Assembly: GCA_900184925.1 (NCBI GenBank)
Contig: FXYJ02000001.1
Location: forward strand, 124,001 to 188,000
Direction: 5' to 3'
From: Ruminococcaceae bacterium HV4-5-B5C
Lineage (GTDB): Bacteria; Bacillota; Clostridia; Oscillospirales; Acutalibacteraceae
DNA: 64,000 bases
The stretch's first letter is position 1, and the number at the start of each line of letters is the position of its first letter. Under the pieces are notes generated by a model. It saw nothing but the letters and a program-made list of their open reading frames with translations. It had not been told where the DNA came from and did not search any database. A program made the position numbers and the translations under genes. Positions 51,688-59,880 of this stretch are shown piece after piece.

Positions 51688-52860
51688 TTAGATTCTTGCC
51701 ACGCCGGATTTACGGGCTGCGTCTGCAACTGCTTTCGCAACGGCAGCGGCAACATTTTTGTCGAGCGCGCTCGGGATGATGAAATCCGGGGCGAGCTTGT
51801 CCGGGGTGACGAAGGAAGCAATCGCGTAAGCGGCCGCAATCTTCATCTCGTCGTTGATATCTTTTGCGCGAACGTCCAGTGCTCCGCGGAAGATGCCCGG
51901 GAACGCAAGAACGTTGTTGATCTGGTTCGGGAAGTCGCTGCGGCCTGTGCCGACGACTGCCGCGCCTGCCTTGAGGGCAACGTCCGGCATAATTTCCGGA
52001 GTCGGGTTGGCCATCGGGAACAGGATCGGGTCCTTGTTCATGCTCTTGACCATTTCTTCGGTCACGCAGTTCGGAGCGGAAACGCCGATGAAGACATCCG
52101 CGCCCTTGAGCATGTCGGCAAGGGAACCGGCTTTCTTGTCATGGTTCGTAATGGCGGCCATTTCTTCCTTGACGGGGTTGAGACCTTCGCGGCCTTCGTA
52201 GATTGCGCCGTGGCGGTCGCACATGACGACGTTCTTGAGGCCGAGGGCGATCAGCAGTTTAATGATCGCGATGCCTGCGGCACCTGCTCCGCTGGTGACA
52301 ACCTTGATCTCTTCGATCTTTTTGCCGGTCAGCTTCAGTGCGTTCAGCATGGCGGCGAGCGTTACAACGGCCGTGCCGTGCTGGTCGTCGTGGAAGATCG
52401 GAATATCGCAGCATTCCTTGAGGCGCTTTTCAATTTCAAAGCAGCGCGGAGCGGCAATGTCTTCGAGGTTGACGCCGCCGAAGCTGCCTGCAAGCAGACG
52501 GACGGTGTTGACGATATCGTCGACATTTTTGGAGCGGATGCAGAGCGGAATGGCGTCCACGTCGCCGAATGTCTTAAACAGGGCGCATTTGCCTTCCATA
52601 ACCGGCATGCCGGCTTCCGGGCCGATGTCGCCGAGACCGAGGACGGCGGTGCCGTCCGTAACGACCGCCACAAGGTTGTTGCGGCGGGTCAGGTCATAGC
52701 TTTTGTCTACGTTCTTCTGGATCTCCAGGCAGGGCTGGGCAACGCCGGGAGTATAAGCGAGGGAGAGGTCGTCACGCGTATTCAACGGTGCGCGGCAGAT
52801 CATTTCGATCTTGCCTTTCCATTCGTAATGCTTTTTAAGAGATTCCGCTGCGTAATCCAT
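51688..52860 (-). CDS. Malic enzyme (NAD(P)-dependent oxaloacetate-decarboxylating malate dehydrogenase)
   Basis: 390 residues, the short bacterial form without a phosphotransacetylase domain. It converts malate to pyruvate and CO2. Motifs: LSLAYTPGVAQPC, VTDGTAVLGLGDIGPEAGMPVMEGK, FHDDQHGTAVVTLAA (metal site), SGAGAAGIAI (nucleotide-binding) and FPMANPTPEI. It lies 37 bases after the dehydrogenase gene, so the two probably act together on malate. Confidence 0.93.
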   Translation of the reverse strand: MDYAAESLKKHYEWKGKIEMICRAPLNTRDDLSLAYTPGVAQPCLEIQKNVDKSYDLTRRNNLVAVVTDGTAVLGLGDIGPEAGMPVMEGKCALFKTFGDVDAIPLCIRSKNVDDIVNTVRLLAGSFGGVNLEDIAAPRCFEIEKRLKECCDIPIFHDDQHGTAVVTLAAMLNALKLTGKKIEEIKVVTSGAGAAGIAIIKLLIALGLKNVVMCDRHGAIYEGREGLNPVKEEMAAITNHDKKAGSLADMLKGADVFIGVSAPNCVTEEMVKSMNKDPILFPMANPTPEIMPDVALKAGAAVVGTGRSDFPNQINNVLAFPGIFRGALDVRAKDINDEMKIAAAYAIASFVTPDKLAPDFIIPSALDKNVAAAVAKAVADAARKSGVARI

Positions 52861-52897
52861 GAGACAAATTCCTTTCCTGAATGTGATCGGGTTAATA

Positions 52898-53851
52898 TTA
52901 GATGGTGATCTGGCTGAGCGTGTCTTTCAGCATATCGGCACTTGCGCTGAACTTCTTCATTTCTTCATCGCTGAGCGGCGGAGTTACGCTGTTTACGAGG
53001 CCGTCGCGGTTCAGGACGAACGGAACGCTCAGGCAGACGTCGGAGTAACCGTATTCGCCGTGCAGCATGCCGGAGAGCGGAAGAACGGAGTCTGCATCGT
53101 GGAGAATTGTGCGGCAGATCGTCGTCGCTGCGACAGCGATTGCATAGAAGGTAGCTCCCTTGAGCTTGATGATTTCGCCGCCGGCTTTATGCACGGTTTC
53201 GACGGTCATGTCGTGATCGATGGAAGTAAGGTCCGCCTTGTTTTTGCGGATGCTGTCGATGTAAACGTTCATCGGAATTCCGCCGATGCTCGTGAGCGAC
53301 CAGGGCACCATGGAAGAATCGCCGTGCTCGCCGAGGACGTATGCATGAATGTGTTTCGGGTTGACATCCAGATGGGTGCCGATGATCTCGCGCAGACGCG
53401 CGGAGTCAAGCAGCGTTCCGGAGCCGAACACGTGGTTTTCCGGCAGACCGGTCGTTTTCAGGATCGTGTAGGTGATGATGTCAACCGGGTTGCTGACTGC
53501 CACATAGATGGCGTTCGGAGCGTATTTGACTGCCTGAGGCATAACGCTCTTAATGATGTTGACGTTACCCTGTGCCAGATCGATACGGGACTGACCGGGT
53601 TTACGGGCACAGCCGAGCGTCACAATGACGATGTCGGAACCTTCCAGATCGGAATACTCGCCCGAGTAGATATTGACCGACGGGCAGAGAGCCGTGCACT
53701 GGATGATATCCAAGGCTTCGCCCTTTGCCTTGTCCTTATTGATGTCGACAAGTACGATTTCGGAGGCGAGACCTTCCAGGGTAAGTGTGTAGGCAATCGT
53801 TGCGCCTACGTTACCTGCGCCGAGAATACTGATTTTGTTAGCCTTTTTCAT
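52898..53851 (-). CDS. L-lactate/malate dehydrogenase family enzyme, malate-type specificity residue
   Basis: 317 residues. NAD fold ISILGAGNVGATIAYTL, catalytic His in LGEHGDSSMVPWS, substrate Arg in DSARLREIIG. Overall the sequence looks LDH-like (GSGTLLDSARL, HAYVLGEHGDS), but the specificity loop reads LGCARKPGQSRIDL: Arg occupies the position that is Gln in lactate dehydrogenases (GANQKPGETRLDL), and Arg there selects malate/oxaloacetate. Its operon partner is malic enzyme, which supports malate as substrate. Automatic annotation would probably say lactate dehydrogenase. Confidence 0.85.
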   Translation of the reverse strand: MKKANKISILGAGNVGATIAYTLTLEGLASEIVLVDINKDKAKGEALDIIQCTALCPSVNIYSGEYSDLEGSDIVIVTLGCARKPGQSRIDLAQGNVNIIKSVMPQAVKYAPNAIYVAVSNPVDIITYTILKTTGLPENHVFGSGTLLDSARLREIIGTHLDVNPKHIHAYVLGEHGDSSMVPWSLTSIGGIPMNVYIDSIRKNKADLTSIDHDMTVETVHKAGGEIIKLKGATFYAIAVAATTICRTILHDADSVLPLSGMLHGEYGYSDVCLSVPFVLNRDGLVNSVTPPLSDEEMKKFSASADMLKDTLSQITI

Positions 53852-53877
53852 GGATGGAAATTCCCCCTGTTAATATG

Positions 53878-53901
53878 AAAAGTACATTACTGTACTTTTT
53901 T
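53878..53901 (-). terminator. Weak terminator-like hairpin between regulator and dehydrogenase genes
   Basis: AAAAGTACA and TGTACTTTT around TTAC, 9-bp stem overlapping the regulator's last codons, with only four Ts after it on the minus strand. Read-through into the dehydrogenase gene is likely, since no other promoter was seen in the 35-base gap. Confidence 0.5.
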
Positions 53902-54642
53902 ACTTGATGAAGCATCTTCCGGCGGAACGGTATCATTCCGTGGAGAGGACGCCATGCGGTAGCCGATGCCGACTTCCGTCAGGATATGCTTTGGATTGGC
54001 CGGGTCGCTCTCGATCTTTTTCCGGATGTTTGCCATGTTGACGCGGAGAATCTGGCGGTCGTCGGCGGCGAAATGCCCCCAGACGTGCTTGATGATTTCC
54101 GCGTAAGTCAGAATCTTGCCGGGCTGCTTCGCGAGCAGCAGGAGAATCCGGTATTCGTTTTGCGTCAGGTGGATTTCTTTACCGCCTGAGGTAACGGTTC
54201 GCCGGATCAGGTCAATGATGAGGTCGCCGTTTTGAAGAATGCCGTCCGCTGCGGCGTCGCCGAGTTCCATTTTTACACTGTGGCGCTGTGCCATGCGGAT
54301 TCGCGCAAGAAGTTCCGGGTAGCCGAACGGCTTTGTGAGATAATCATCGGCACCCATGTCGAGTGCGCGGACTTCTTCTTTTTCATTTCTCCGCGAAGAA
54401 AGGATGATGATTGGCAGGCGGGTCCACTGCCGTACGGCTTTCAAAACTTCGAGCCCCTCGATGTCGGGGAGATCCTGTTCCAGAAGTGCAACATCGGGGC
54501 AGAGCGAGGAAATCATCGAAACCGCCGCAGTGCCGTTTTCTGCCGTCAGGGGCCGATAGCCGTTTTCCTGGAGCGCCAGAGAGATTGCTTCGCGGTCGTT
54601 CGGGTCACTTTCTGCAACGAGCACGGTAGATCTATTCTGCAT
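53887..54642 (-). CDS. Atypical OmpR/KdpE-like response regulator lacking the phospho-acceptor Asp
   Basis: 251 residues from ATG 54642 (an in-frame ATG at 54684 lacks a ribosome site). The receiver aligns with KdpE: PDVALLEQDLPDIEGLEVL has Glu where the phosphorylated Asp should be (KdpE: ILDLGLPD), and VLVAESDPND has Ser in place of one metal-binding acid. The Lys (YLTKPFG) and Ser (ILSSR) switch residues remain. The winged-helix DNA-binding domain (about 130-235) is intact (HLTQNEYRILLLLAKQPGKI, EVGIGYRM). No kinase gene is adjacent. It probably works without phosphorylation, perhaps on the two downstream malate genes. TATAAT (54745-54740, minus) is a possible -10. Confidence 0.85.
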   Translation of the reverse strand: MQNRSTVLVAESDPNDREAISLALQENGYRPLTAENGTAAVSMISSLCPDVALLEQDLPDIEGLEVLKAVRQWTRLPIIILSSRRNEKEEVRALDMGADDYLTKPFGYPELLARIRMAQRHSVKMELGDAAADGILQNGDLIIDLIRRTVTSGGKEIHLTQNEYRILLLLAKQPGKILTYAEIIKHVWGHFAADDRQILRVNMANIRKKIESDPANPKHILTEVGIGYRMASSPRNDTVPPEDASSSKKVQ

Positions 54643-54811
54643 GGATTCGTATTTTTTCCCTCCTTGCGCATAATCATTCGGCATTTGCGGAAAAGCCGGC
54701 TGTTCCGGCGACAGACTAATGTGTTAATTGTTTGACAACTATTATACATGATTCCGACGGAAAGGGACAGCCTCTACGCATAAATAAAATATAAAAATTT
54801 GATTATACCTA

Positions 54812-54840
54812 TTGTTGGGAATTATACTTTCTGATATTCT
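54812..54840 (+). promoter_or_regulatory. Upstream promoter before the ech operon
   Basis: TTGTTG (54812-54817), 17-bp spacer, TATTCT (54835-54840). A transcript from here would end at the terminator 54866-54908, giving a short RNA of about 60 bases. Confidence 0.45.
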
Positions 54841-54865
54841 TATCAATTGGGGAAGGACGTTTTTT

Positions 54866-54908
54866 TCACGCGGTGGACAGCGGAAAGGCTGTTCGGGCGT
54901 GATTTTTT
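54866..54908 (+). terminator. Terminator in the non-coding region before ech
   Basis: TCACGC (54866-54871) pairs with GCGTGA (54897-54902), and GGACAGC (54875-54881) with GCTGTTC (54888-54894), loop GGAAAG, then TTTTTT. Strong intrinsic terminator with no gene before it on this strand. Confidence 0.75.
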
Positions 54909-54932
54909 AGTTTATGAAATGCTTCCGGGCCC

Positions 54933-54960
54933 TTGTGAATTTTCAGGAATGTGGTATCAT
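54933..54960 (+). promoter_or_regulatory. ech operon promoter
   Basis: TTGTGA (54933-54938), 16-bp spacer and TGG-TATCAT (54952-54960), an extended -10. The leader to the first gene is about 190 bases. Confidence 0.6.
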
Positions 54961-54974
54961 AATAAGGTATGTTA

Positions 54975-55065
54975 CAAAAATATCATTGTACTGGGCCCGC
55001 ACCCGCGCGTCCCGTGATATTTTTGCAGTTTGCCGCGCCGTCTTTCCGGCGCGCACCCGATTTTT
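54975..55065 (+). promoter_or_regulatory. Structured ech leader: long stem plus terminator-like hairpin
   Basis: CAAAAATATCA (54975-54985) and TGATATTTTTG (55015-55025) form a perfect 11-bp stem closing a 29-base GC-rich loop with GGG/CCC pairing. Nine bases on, CGCGCCG (55034-55040) pairs with CGGCGCG (55047-55053), with ATTTTT at 55060-55065. The whole could be an attenuator or ligand-sensing leader; it matches no riboswitch I know. Confidence 0.5.
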
Positions 55066-55157
55066 ATCTGACGACGGGAAGGCGGATGGATGGTAGAAAG
55101 TAACCGGAACGACACGTTCAAGAGCAAACCAAGAATGAAAAAGAAACGGTGGTATTT

Positions 55158-57080
55158 ATGGGGATAATTGCATTTCTGATTTTTTTCCCATTCCTTGCAG
55201 CCGTTGTGCTCTCGCTGATGAAAAAGCAGAGCAAAGCAAGGGACGGGGTGGTCATTGCCAGCTGCGTGCTGATCATTGCTGCGGCTGTTACCCTGGCCGT
55301 GACCTTTCTTTCGTCCGGCAGGACGCAGGAATATCTCGTGGAAGCGCCTCTCTGGAATAATCTGATCCTCGCAGGGGAAATCTTTCTGATGCTTCTTGTT
55401 TTCTATTACGGTTTCCGTTACAGGAAGTATTATGTGGTTCTTCTTTCCGCGGCAGGCACGATCCCGATTGTGTGGGAAGAACTTGCCGGGTACGGCGTGG
55501 AGGGCAAAAACCATATCACCGTCGATTACCTGACGGTCATTATGTGCCTGATCGTCGGCGTCGTGGGCAGCCTGATCTGCCTGTATGCAATCGGCTATAT
55601 GAAAGACTACCACAGGCATCATACCGAGTACCGCAACAGAACTCCCTTTTTCCTTTCGATTCTGTTTGTTTTCCTCGGCGCGATGTTCGGCCTTGTGCTT
55701 TCGGCCAATCTCTCCTGGATGTTCTTCTTCTGGGAGATCACGTCGATCTGCTCTTTCCTTCTGATCGGCTACAGCCAGACCGATATTGCCATTCGCAATT
55801 CCTTCCGGGCCCTGTGGATGAACCTGCTCGGCGGGTTTGGCTTTGCGATGGCCATTCTGTACTGCACGTTTGTGCTGAAGATTGCCAATATTCAGGACCT
55901 TGTTAATATCGGTTCGCAGAACGGCGGCGCCACGTTCGTCGTGGTTCCTGTCGCATTCCTGGCGTTTGCCGCCCTCACAAAGAGTGCCCAGATGCCGTTT
56001 TCCGGCTGGCTGCTCGGTGCAATGGTTGCTCCGACTCCGACCAGCGCGCTGCTTCACTCCGCCACAATGGTCAAGGCGGGCGTTTATCTGCTGATCCGCC
56101 TCTCTCCGGCCATGCAGGGCACGGTGCCCGGTCTGATGGTTGTCCTTGTGGGCGGGTTTACATTCTTTGCCGCTTCCGTTCTTGCCATTTCGCAGAGCGA
56201 CGGCAAGAAAGTGCTTGCCTATTCCACAATCTCCAACCTGGGTCTGATTGCGGCCTGCGCGGGTGTGGGAACGTATGAATCGGCATGGGCCGCGATCCTG
56301 CTTATGATTTTCCACGCCGTTGCGAAATCTCTGATGTTCCTTTCCACAGGTGCTGTCGAAAACTGCACCGGGAGCCGCGATATTGAGGACATGCACGGCC
56401 TGATTGTCCGTCTTCCGAAGCTTGCCTTCGTCATGATCATCGGCATCTTCGGCATGTATCTCGCACCGTTCGGCATGCTCATTGCGAAGTGGGCTGCACT
56501 GAAATCCTTCGTGGATTCCGGCAACATTCTGCTGATGCTGTTCCTGGCGTTCGGCTCCGGCACGACGATGTTCTACTGGACGAAGTGGCTCGGCAAGCTG
56601 ATTGCGGTTCCGCACAGTTCCCGCCCTCACCCGGACACCATCCACAGGGATGAGCGGGTTACCCTCGCGACCCTTGCGTCTCTTGTGGTGATTCTCTGCA
56701 TTCTGTTCCCTGTTATCTCTGCGAACCTTGTCCGCCCGGTTCTTGTTGCAATGTTCCACACGACTTCGCTTTCCGTCATCACGCGCGGCGATGTGCCGAT
56801 TATGCTGCTGATGATGTGCATGATCGTGATTCTCCCGGTTGCGGCGCGTCTGCTGACGCTGGGGAAGAAGAACAAGCCTGTGCTTGCCTATATGGCCGGC
56901 GTCAATAAGGGCGACGACTGTACGTTTGTCGACTCTTTCGGCGAATCGAAGCAGATGTACCTTGCCAACTGGTATTTCACGGATCTTTTCGGTGAAGAGA
57001 AGATTCTGAAGCCCTGTCTGGCGATTGCTGCCGCCGTCATCGTCGTCCTGATGGTCGTTGTGATCGGAGGCGTTCTGTAA
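55158..57080 (+). CDS. echA: Energy-converting [NiFe] hydrogenase, NuoL-like membrane subunit
   Basis: 640 residues from ATG 55158 with GGTGG upstream; GTG 55149 is possible. About 14-16 membrane helices of the proton-antiporter family (GGFGFAMAILYCTF, ALTKSAQMPFSGWLLGAM with the conserved Lys, PTPTSALLHSATMVKAGVYL with the functional Lys and His). It moves protons or sodium as electrons pass to the hydrogenase. First of six ech genes in the standard ABCDEF order. Confidence 0.92.
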   Translation: MGIIAFLIFFPFLAAVVLSLMKKQSKARDGVVIASCVLIIAAAVTLAVTFLSSGRTQEYLVEAPLWNNLILAGEIFLMLLVFYYGFRYRKYYVVLLSAAGTIPIVWEELAGYGVEGKNHITVDYLTVIMCLIVGVVGSLICLYAIGYMKDYHRHHTEYRNRTPFFLSILFVFLGAMFGLVLSANLSWMFFFWEITSICSFLLIGYSQTDIAIRNSFRALWMNLLGGFGFAMAILYCTFVLKIANIQDLVNIGSQNGGATFVVVPVAFLAFAALTKSAQMPFSGWLLGAMVAPTPTSALLHSATMVKAGVYLLIRLSPAMQGTVPGLMVVLVGGFTFFAASVLAISQSDGKKVLAYSTISNLGLIAACAGVGTYESAWAAILLMIFHAVAKSLMFLSTGAVENCTGSRDIEDMHGLIVRLPKLAFVMIIGIFGMYLAPFGMLIAKWAALKSFVDSGNILLMLFLAFGSGTTMFYWTKWLGKLIAVPHSSRPHPDTIHRDERVTLATLASLVVILCILFPVISANLVRPVLVAMFHTTSLSVITRGDVPIMLLMMCMIVILPVAARLLTLGKKNKPVLAYMAGVNKGDDCTFVDSFGESKQMYLANWYFTDLFGEEKILKPCLAIAAAVIVVLMVVVIGGVL

Positions 57081-57961
57081 TGGAAGTATGGATTACGGTT
57101 TTGAAAGTCGTTCTGTTTATTGTCCTTGCGCCGTTCGTCGGCGGCCTGCTTTCCGGGCTCGACCGCAAAATCACCGCGAGGTTTCAGGGCAGGCAGGGAC
57201 CGCCGCTTCTGCAGCCGTTTTATGACCTTGCCAAGCTTTTCAACAAGCAGTCGCTGATTGTGAACAAGTTTCAGGTTTTCCTGATCGGCGGCTATGTGAT
57301 GTTTACCGTGTTTACGGGCTGCCTGTTCTTTGCGGGCGGCGACCTGCTGCTCGCGTTCTTCGCGCTCACGCTCGGCGAGACCTTTTTCCTCATGGCCGCG
57401 TTCTCGGCGAATTCACCGTTCAGCGCCATGGGCGTCCAGCGTGAAATGGTGCAGACCATGTGCACTGAGCCGATGATCCTGATTGCGACGATCGGCTTCT
57501 ACCGCGCGACAGGCAGTTTTATGGTGAGCGATATTGTAAAAGTCGGAACGTCGCCCATTGTCTATCTGCCCGGCATGTTCATCGGCTTCCTGTTCATCCT
57601 GACCATCAAGCTCCGCAAATCTCCGTTTGACCTGAGCACATCGCATCACGCGCATCAGGAGATGGTCAAGGGAACAACGACCGACCTGACCGGCAACATC
57701 TTTGCGCTGATCGAACTTTCCGAGTGGTATGAGCAGGTTTTGCTTCTGGCCTATATCGCTCTGTTTATCATTAACCGGAACCCGTGGAGCATTCTCGCCG
57801 CGGTGGTTGTCTGCCTGCTGTGCTATTTCCTTGAAATTCTTGTGGACAACGTCTTCCCCCGCGTTAAATGGGACAAGATGTTCCGTTCCGCGTGGATCGT
57901 TACGCTGATATTCGGCGGCGTCAACCTGTTGGCGATCCTGTTTCTCAACGTAATACATTAA
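57080..57961 (+). CDS. echB: Energy-converting hydrogenase, NuoH-like membrane subunit
   Basis: 293 residues, start overlapping the echA stop by one base. About eight helices with the NuoH/HycD signature: ARFQGRQGPPLLQPFYDLAK, GETFFLMAAFSANSPFSAMG and LRKSPFDLSTSHHAHQEMVK (acidic loop at the subunit interface). It links the hydrogenase arm to the ion-pumping subunit. Confidence 0.94.
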   Translation: MEVWITVLKVVLFIVLAPFVGGLLSGLDRKITARFQGRQGPPLLQPFYDLAKLFNKQSLIVNKFQVFLIGGYVMFTVFTGCLFFAGGDLLLAFFALTLGETFFLMAAFSANSPFSAMGVQREMVQTMCTEPMILIATIGFYRATGSFMVSDIVKVGTSPIVYLPGMFIGFLFILTIKLRKSPFDLSTSHHAHQEMVKGTTTDLTGNIFALIELSEWYEQVLLLAYIALFIINRNPWSILAAVVVCLLCYFLEILVDNVFPRVKWDKMFRSAWIVTLIFGGVNLLAILFLNVIH

Positions 57962-57979
57962 GGAAGGTGACGTGCAACT

Positions 57980-58438
57980 ATGAAAATGTCTAAATCACCG
58001 TGGCTTCTGCACTACGACGGTTCCAGCTGCAACGGCTGCGACATCGAGGTGCTTGCTGCGACAACGCCGGTTTACGACGTGGAGCGTTTCGGCGTCGTGA
58101 ATACAGGCAACCCCAAACATGCCGATATCTTCCTGATCACCGGCGGGGTCAATGACCAGAACAAAGAAGTTGTAAAACAGCTTTACGACCAGATGCCGGA
58201 CCCGAAGGTCGTTGTTGCCATTGGCATCTGCGCCTGCGACGGCGGCATCTTCAAAGAATGCTATAATATTCTCGGCGGCGCCGATAAGGTCATCCCGGTT
58301 GACATCTACGTTCCGGGGTGCGCTGCGCGCCCTGAGGCGATTATTGACGGTGTGGTCAAGGCTGTTGCACTGCTCGACCAAAAACGCGAGCAGATGAAAG
58401 CGGCCGAATCCGCCGAAGGGGGTGCTGAACATGACTGA
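57980..58438 (+). CDS. echC: Energy-converting hydrogenase small subunit (NuoB-like)
   Basis: 152 residues. One [4Fe-4S] cluster (equivalent of N2) from the cysteines in SSCNGCDIEVL, GICACDGG and YVPGCAARPEAI. It passes electrons to the NiFe site. It ends overlapping echD by eight bases. Confidence 0.94.
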   Translation: MKMSKSPWLLHYDGSSCNGCDIEVLAATTPVYDVERFGVVNTGNPKHADIFLITGGVNDQNKEVVKQLYDQMPDPKVVVAIGICACDGGIFKECYNILGGADKVIPVDIYVPGCAARPEAIIDGVVKAVALLDQKREQMKAAESAEGGAEHD

Positions 58439-58781
58439 ACAGAATCCTGTAAATATCGAAGTCAGGGAAATTGAAAAAGCAAATGTGCTTGCGGAGGCTT
58501 CCCGCCTGCATAACGAAGGTTACCGTCTGGCACAGATGTGCAGTACCAAGGTGGAAGACGGCTACGAGATGCTCTACACGTTCGGGAAGGGCTACGATCT
58601 GCTGCATCTGCGCTTTACTGTTGTTCCAGGCGATAAGATGGACAGCATCAGCCACGTTTTCCCTGCCGCATTCTTCTATGAAAATGAGATTCACGACCTT
58701 TTCGGCGTACCGGTCGAATTTATGACGATCGATTACCATGGCGGCCTGTACCGCACGGCCGAACCGACGCCGTTCCACTAA
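58431..58781 (+). CDS. echD: Energy-converting hydrogenase subunit (NuoC-like)
   Basis: 116 residues from ATG 58431 with AAGGGGGTG upstream. Compact 30-kDa-subunit-like domain ending with FYENEIHDLFGVPVEFM, the conserved NuoC segment. Structural partner of the small and large subunits. Confidence 0.9.
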   Translation: MTEQNPVNIEVREIEKANVLAEASRLHNEGYRLAQMCSTKVEDGYEMLYTFGKGYDLLHLRFTVVPGDKMDSISHVFPAAFFYENEIHDLFGVPVEFMTIDYHGGLYRTAEPTPFH

Positions 58782-58795
58782 GGAGGAGAGCCAGA

Positions 58796-59875
58796 ATGAG
58801 TACACGGAGTGTTGTTCCTTTTGGTCCTCACCACCCGGTTCTCCCGGAGCCGATCCATATCGATCTGGTTCTGGAAGATGAGAAAGTGGTTGAGGCAGTT
58901 CCCTCCATCGGTTTTGTGCACAGGGGCCTTGAAAAACTGGTGGAGAAAAAAGATTTCAATGAAATGGTCTTTGTCGCCGAGCGTACCTGCGGCATCTGCA
59001 GCTATATGCACGGCATGTCGTACTGCGCGGCGGTGGAGCATGTCATGGGCGTAGAGATCCCCGAGCGCGCGAAGTACCTGCGCACCGTGTGGTGCGAGCT
59101 CTCGCGTCTGCACAGCCACCTGCTGTGGCTCGGCCTTCTGGCCGACGGATTCGGTTTCGAGAGCCTCTTCATGCAGGCGTGGCGCCTGCGCGAGAAAATT
59201 CTCGACATGTCCGAGGCTTCCACGGGCGGCCGCCTGATCTCTTCGGTCAATAAGATCGGCGGTCAGCGCAAGGATGTGGACAACGCCATGCTGCATTCGT
59301 TTGTGGAAACACTGAACCAGCTTGAGCCGGAAATCCGCACCATGGTTCGCACATTCCTCGAAGACAGTGCGGTTCGTTCCCGCCTTGACGGCGTAGGTGT
59401 TCTGTCGAAAGAGAAAGCACATGACCTCGGAGCGGTCGGTCCGTTCCTGCGCGCGAGCGGAATTCCGTTCGACATCCGCACTACGGGCTACCTTGCCTAC
59501 GGCGATATCGACTTCGAGCCGGTAACGAGCAGTGAAGGCGACAGCTACGCGCGTACCGCCGTGCGTATCAACGAGATTTTCCAGTCCATCGACATCATCC
59601 GTCAGGTCGTCGCAAAAATTCCGGACGGAGACGTTGCTGTTCCCGTGAAGGGATTCCCGAAGGGCGAGTATATGATGCGTGTCGAGCAGCCGCGCGGTGA
59701 AGCACTGTATTATGTGAAGGCGAACGGGACGAAGTTCCTCGAACGCATGCGCATCCGCACGCCTACCTTTGCAAACATCCCGCCGATGCTGGAAATGCTG
59801 AAAGGGTGCCAGCTTGCCGACGTGCCCATGATGGTCCTGACCATTGACCCGTGCATCAGCTGCACCGAGAGGTGA
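58796..59875 (+). CDS. echE: Energy-converting [NiFe] hydrogenase large subunit (NuoD-like)
   Basis: 359 residues after AAGGAGGAGAG. Both nickel-binding cysteine pairs are present: ERTCGICSYMHG near residue 65 and TIDPCISCTER at the C-terminus, which separates a true hydrogenase from complex I NuoD. The protein ends at the second motif with only two residues after it, so no long maturation peptide is present, as in Ech enzymes. Catalyses 2H+ + 2e- to H2. Confidence 0.95.
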   Translation: MSTRSVVPFGPHHPVLPEPIHIDLVLEDEKVVEAVPSIGFVHRGLEKLVEKKDFNEMVFVAERTCGICSYMHGMSYCAAVEHVMGVEIPERAKYLRTVWCELSRLHSHLLWLGLLADGFGFESLFMQAWRLREKILDMSEASTGGRLISSVNKIGGQRKDVDNAMLHSFVETLNQLEPEIRTMVRTFLEDSAVRSRLDGVGVLSKEKAHDLGAVGPFLRASGIPFDIRTTGYLAYGDIDFEPVTSSEGDSYARTAVRINEIFQSIDIIRQVVAKIPDGDVAVPVKGFPKGEYMMRVEQPRGEALYYVKANGTKFLERMRIRTPTFANIPPMLEMLKGCQLADVPMMVLTIDPCISCTER

Positions 59876-59880
59876 AAAAT

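Noticed and set aside
54972..56759. Minus-strand frame of 595 codons
   Set aside because: Composition (Asp/His/Gln-rich, no domain) is that of an antisense shadow of echA.
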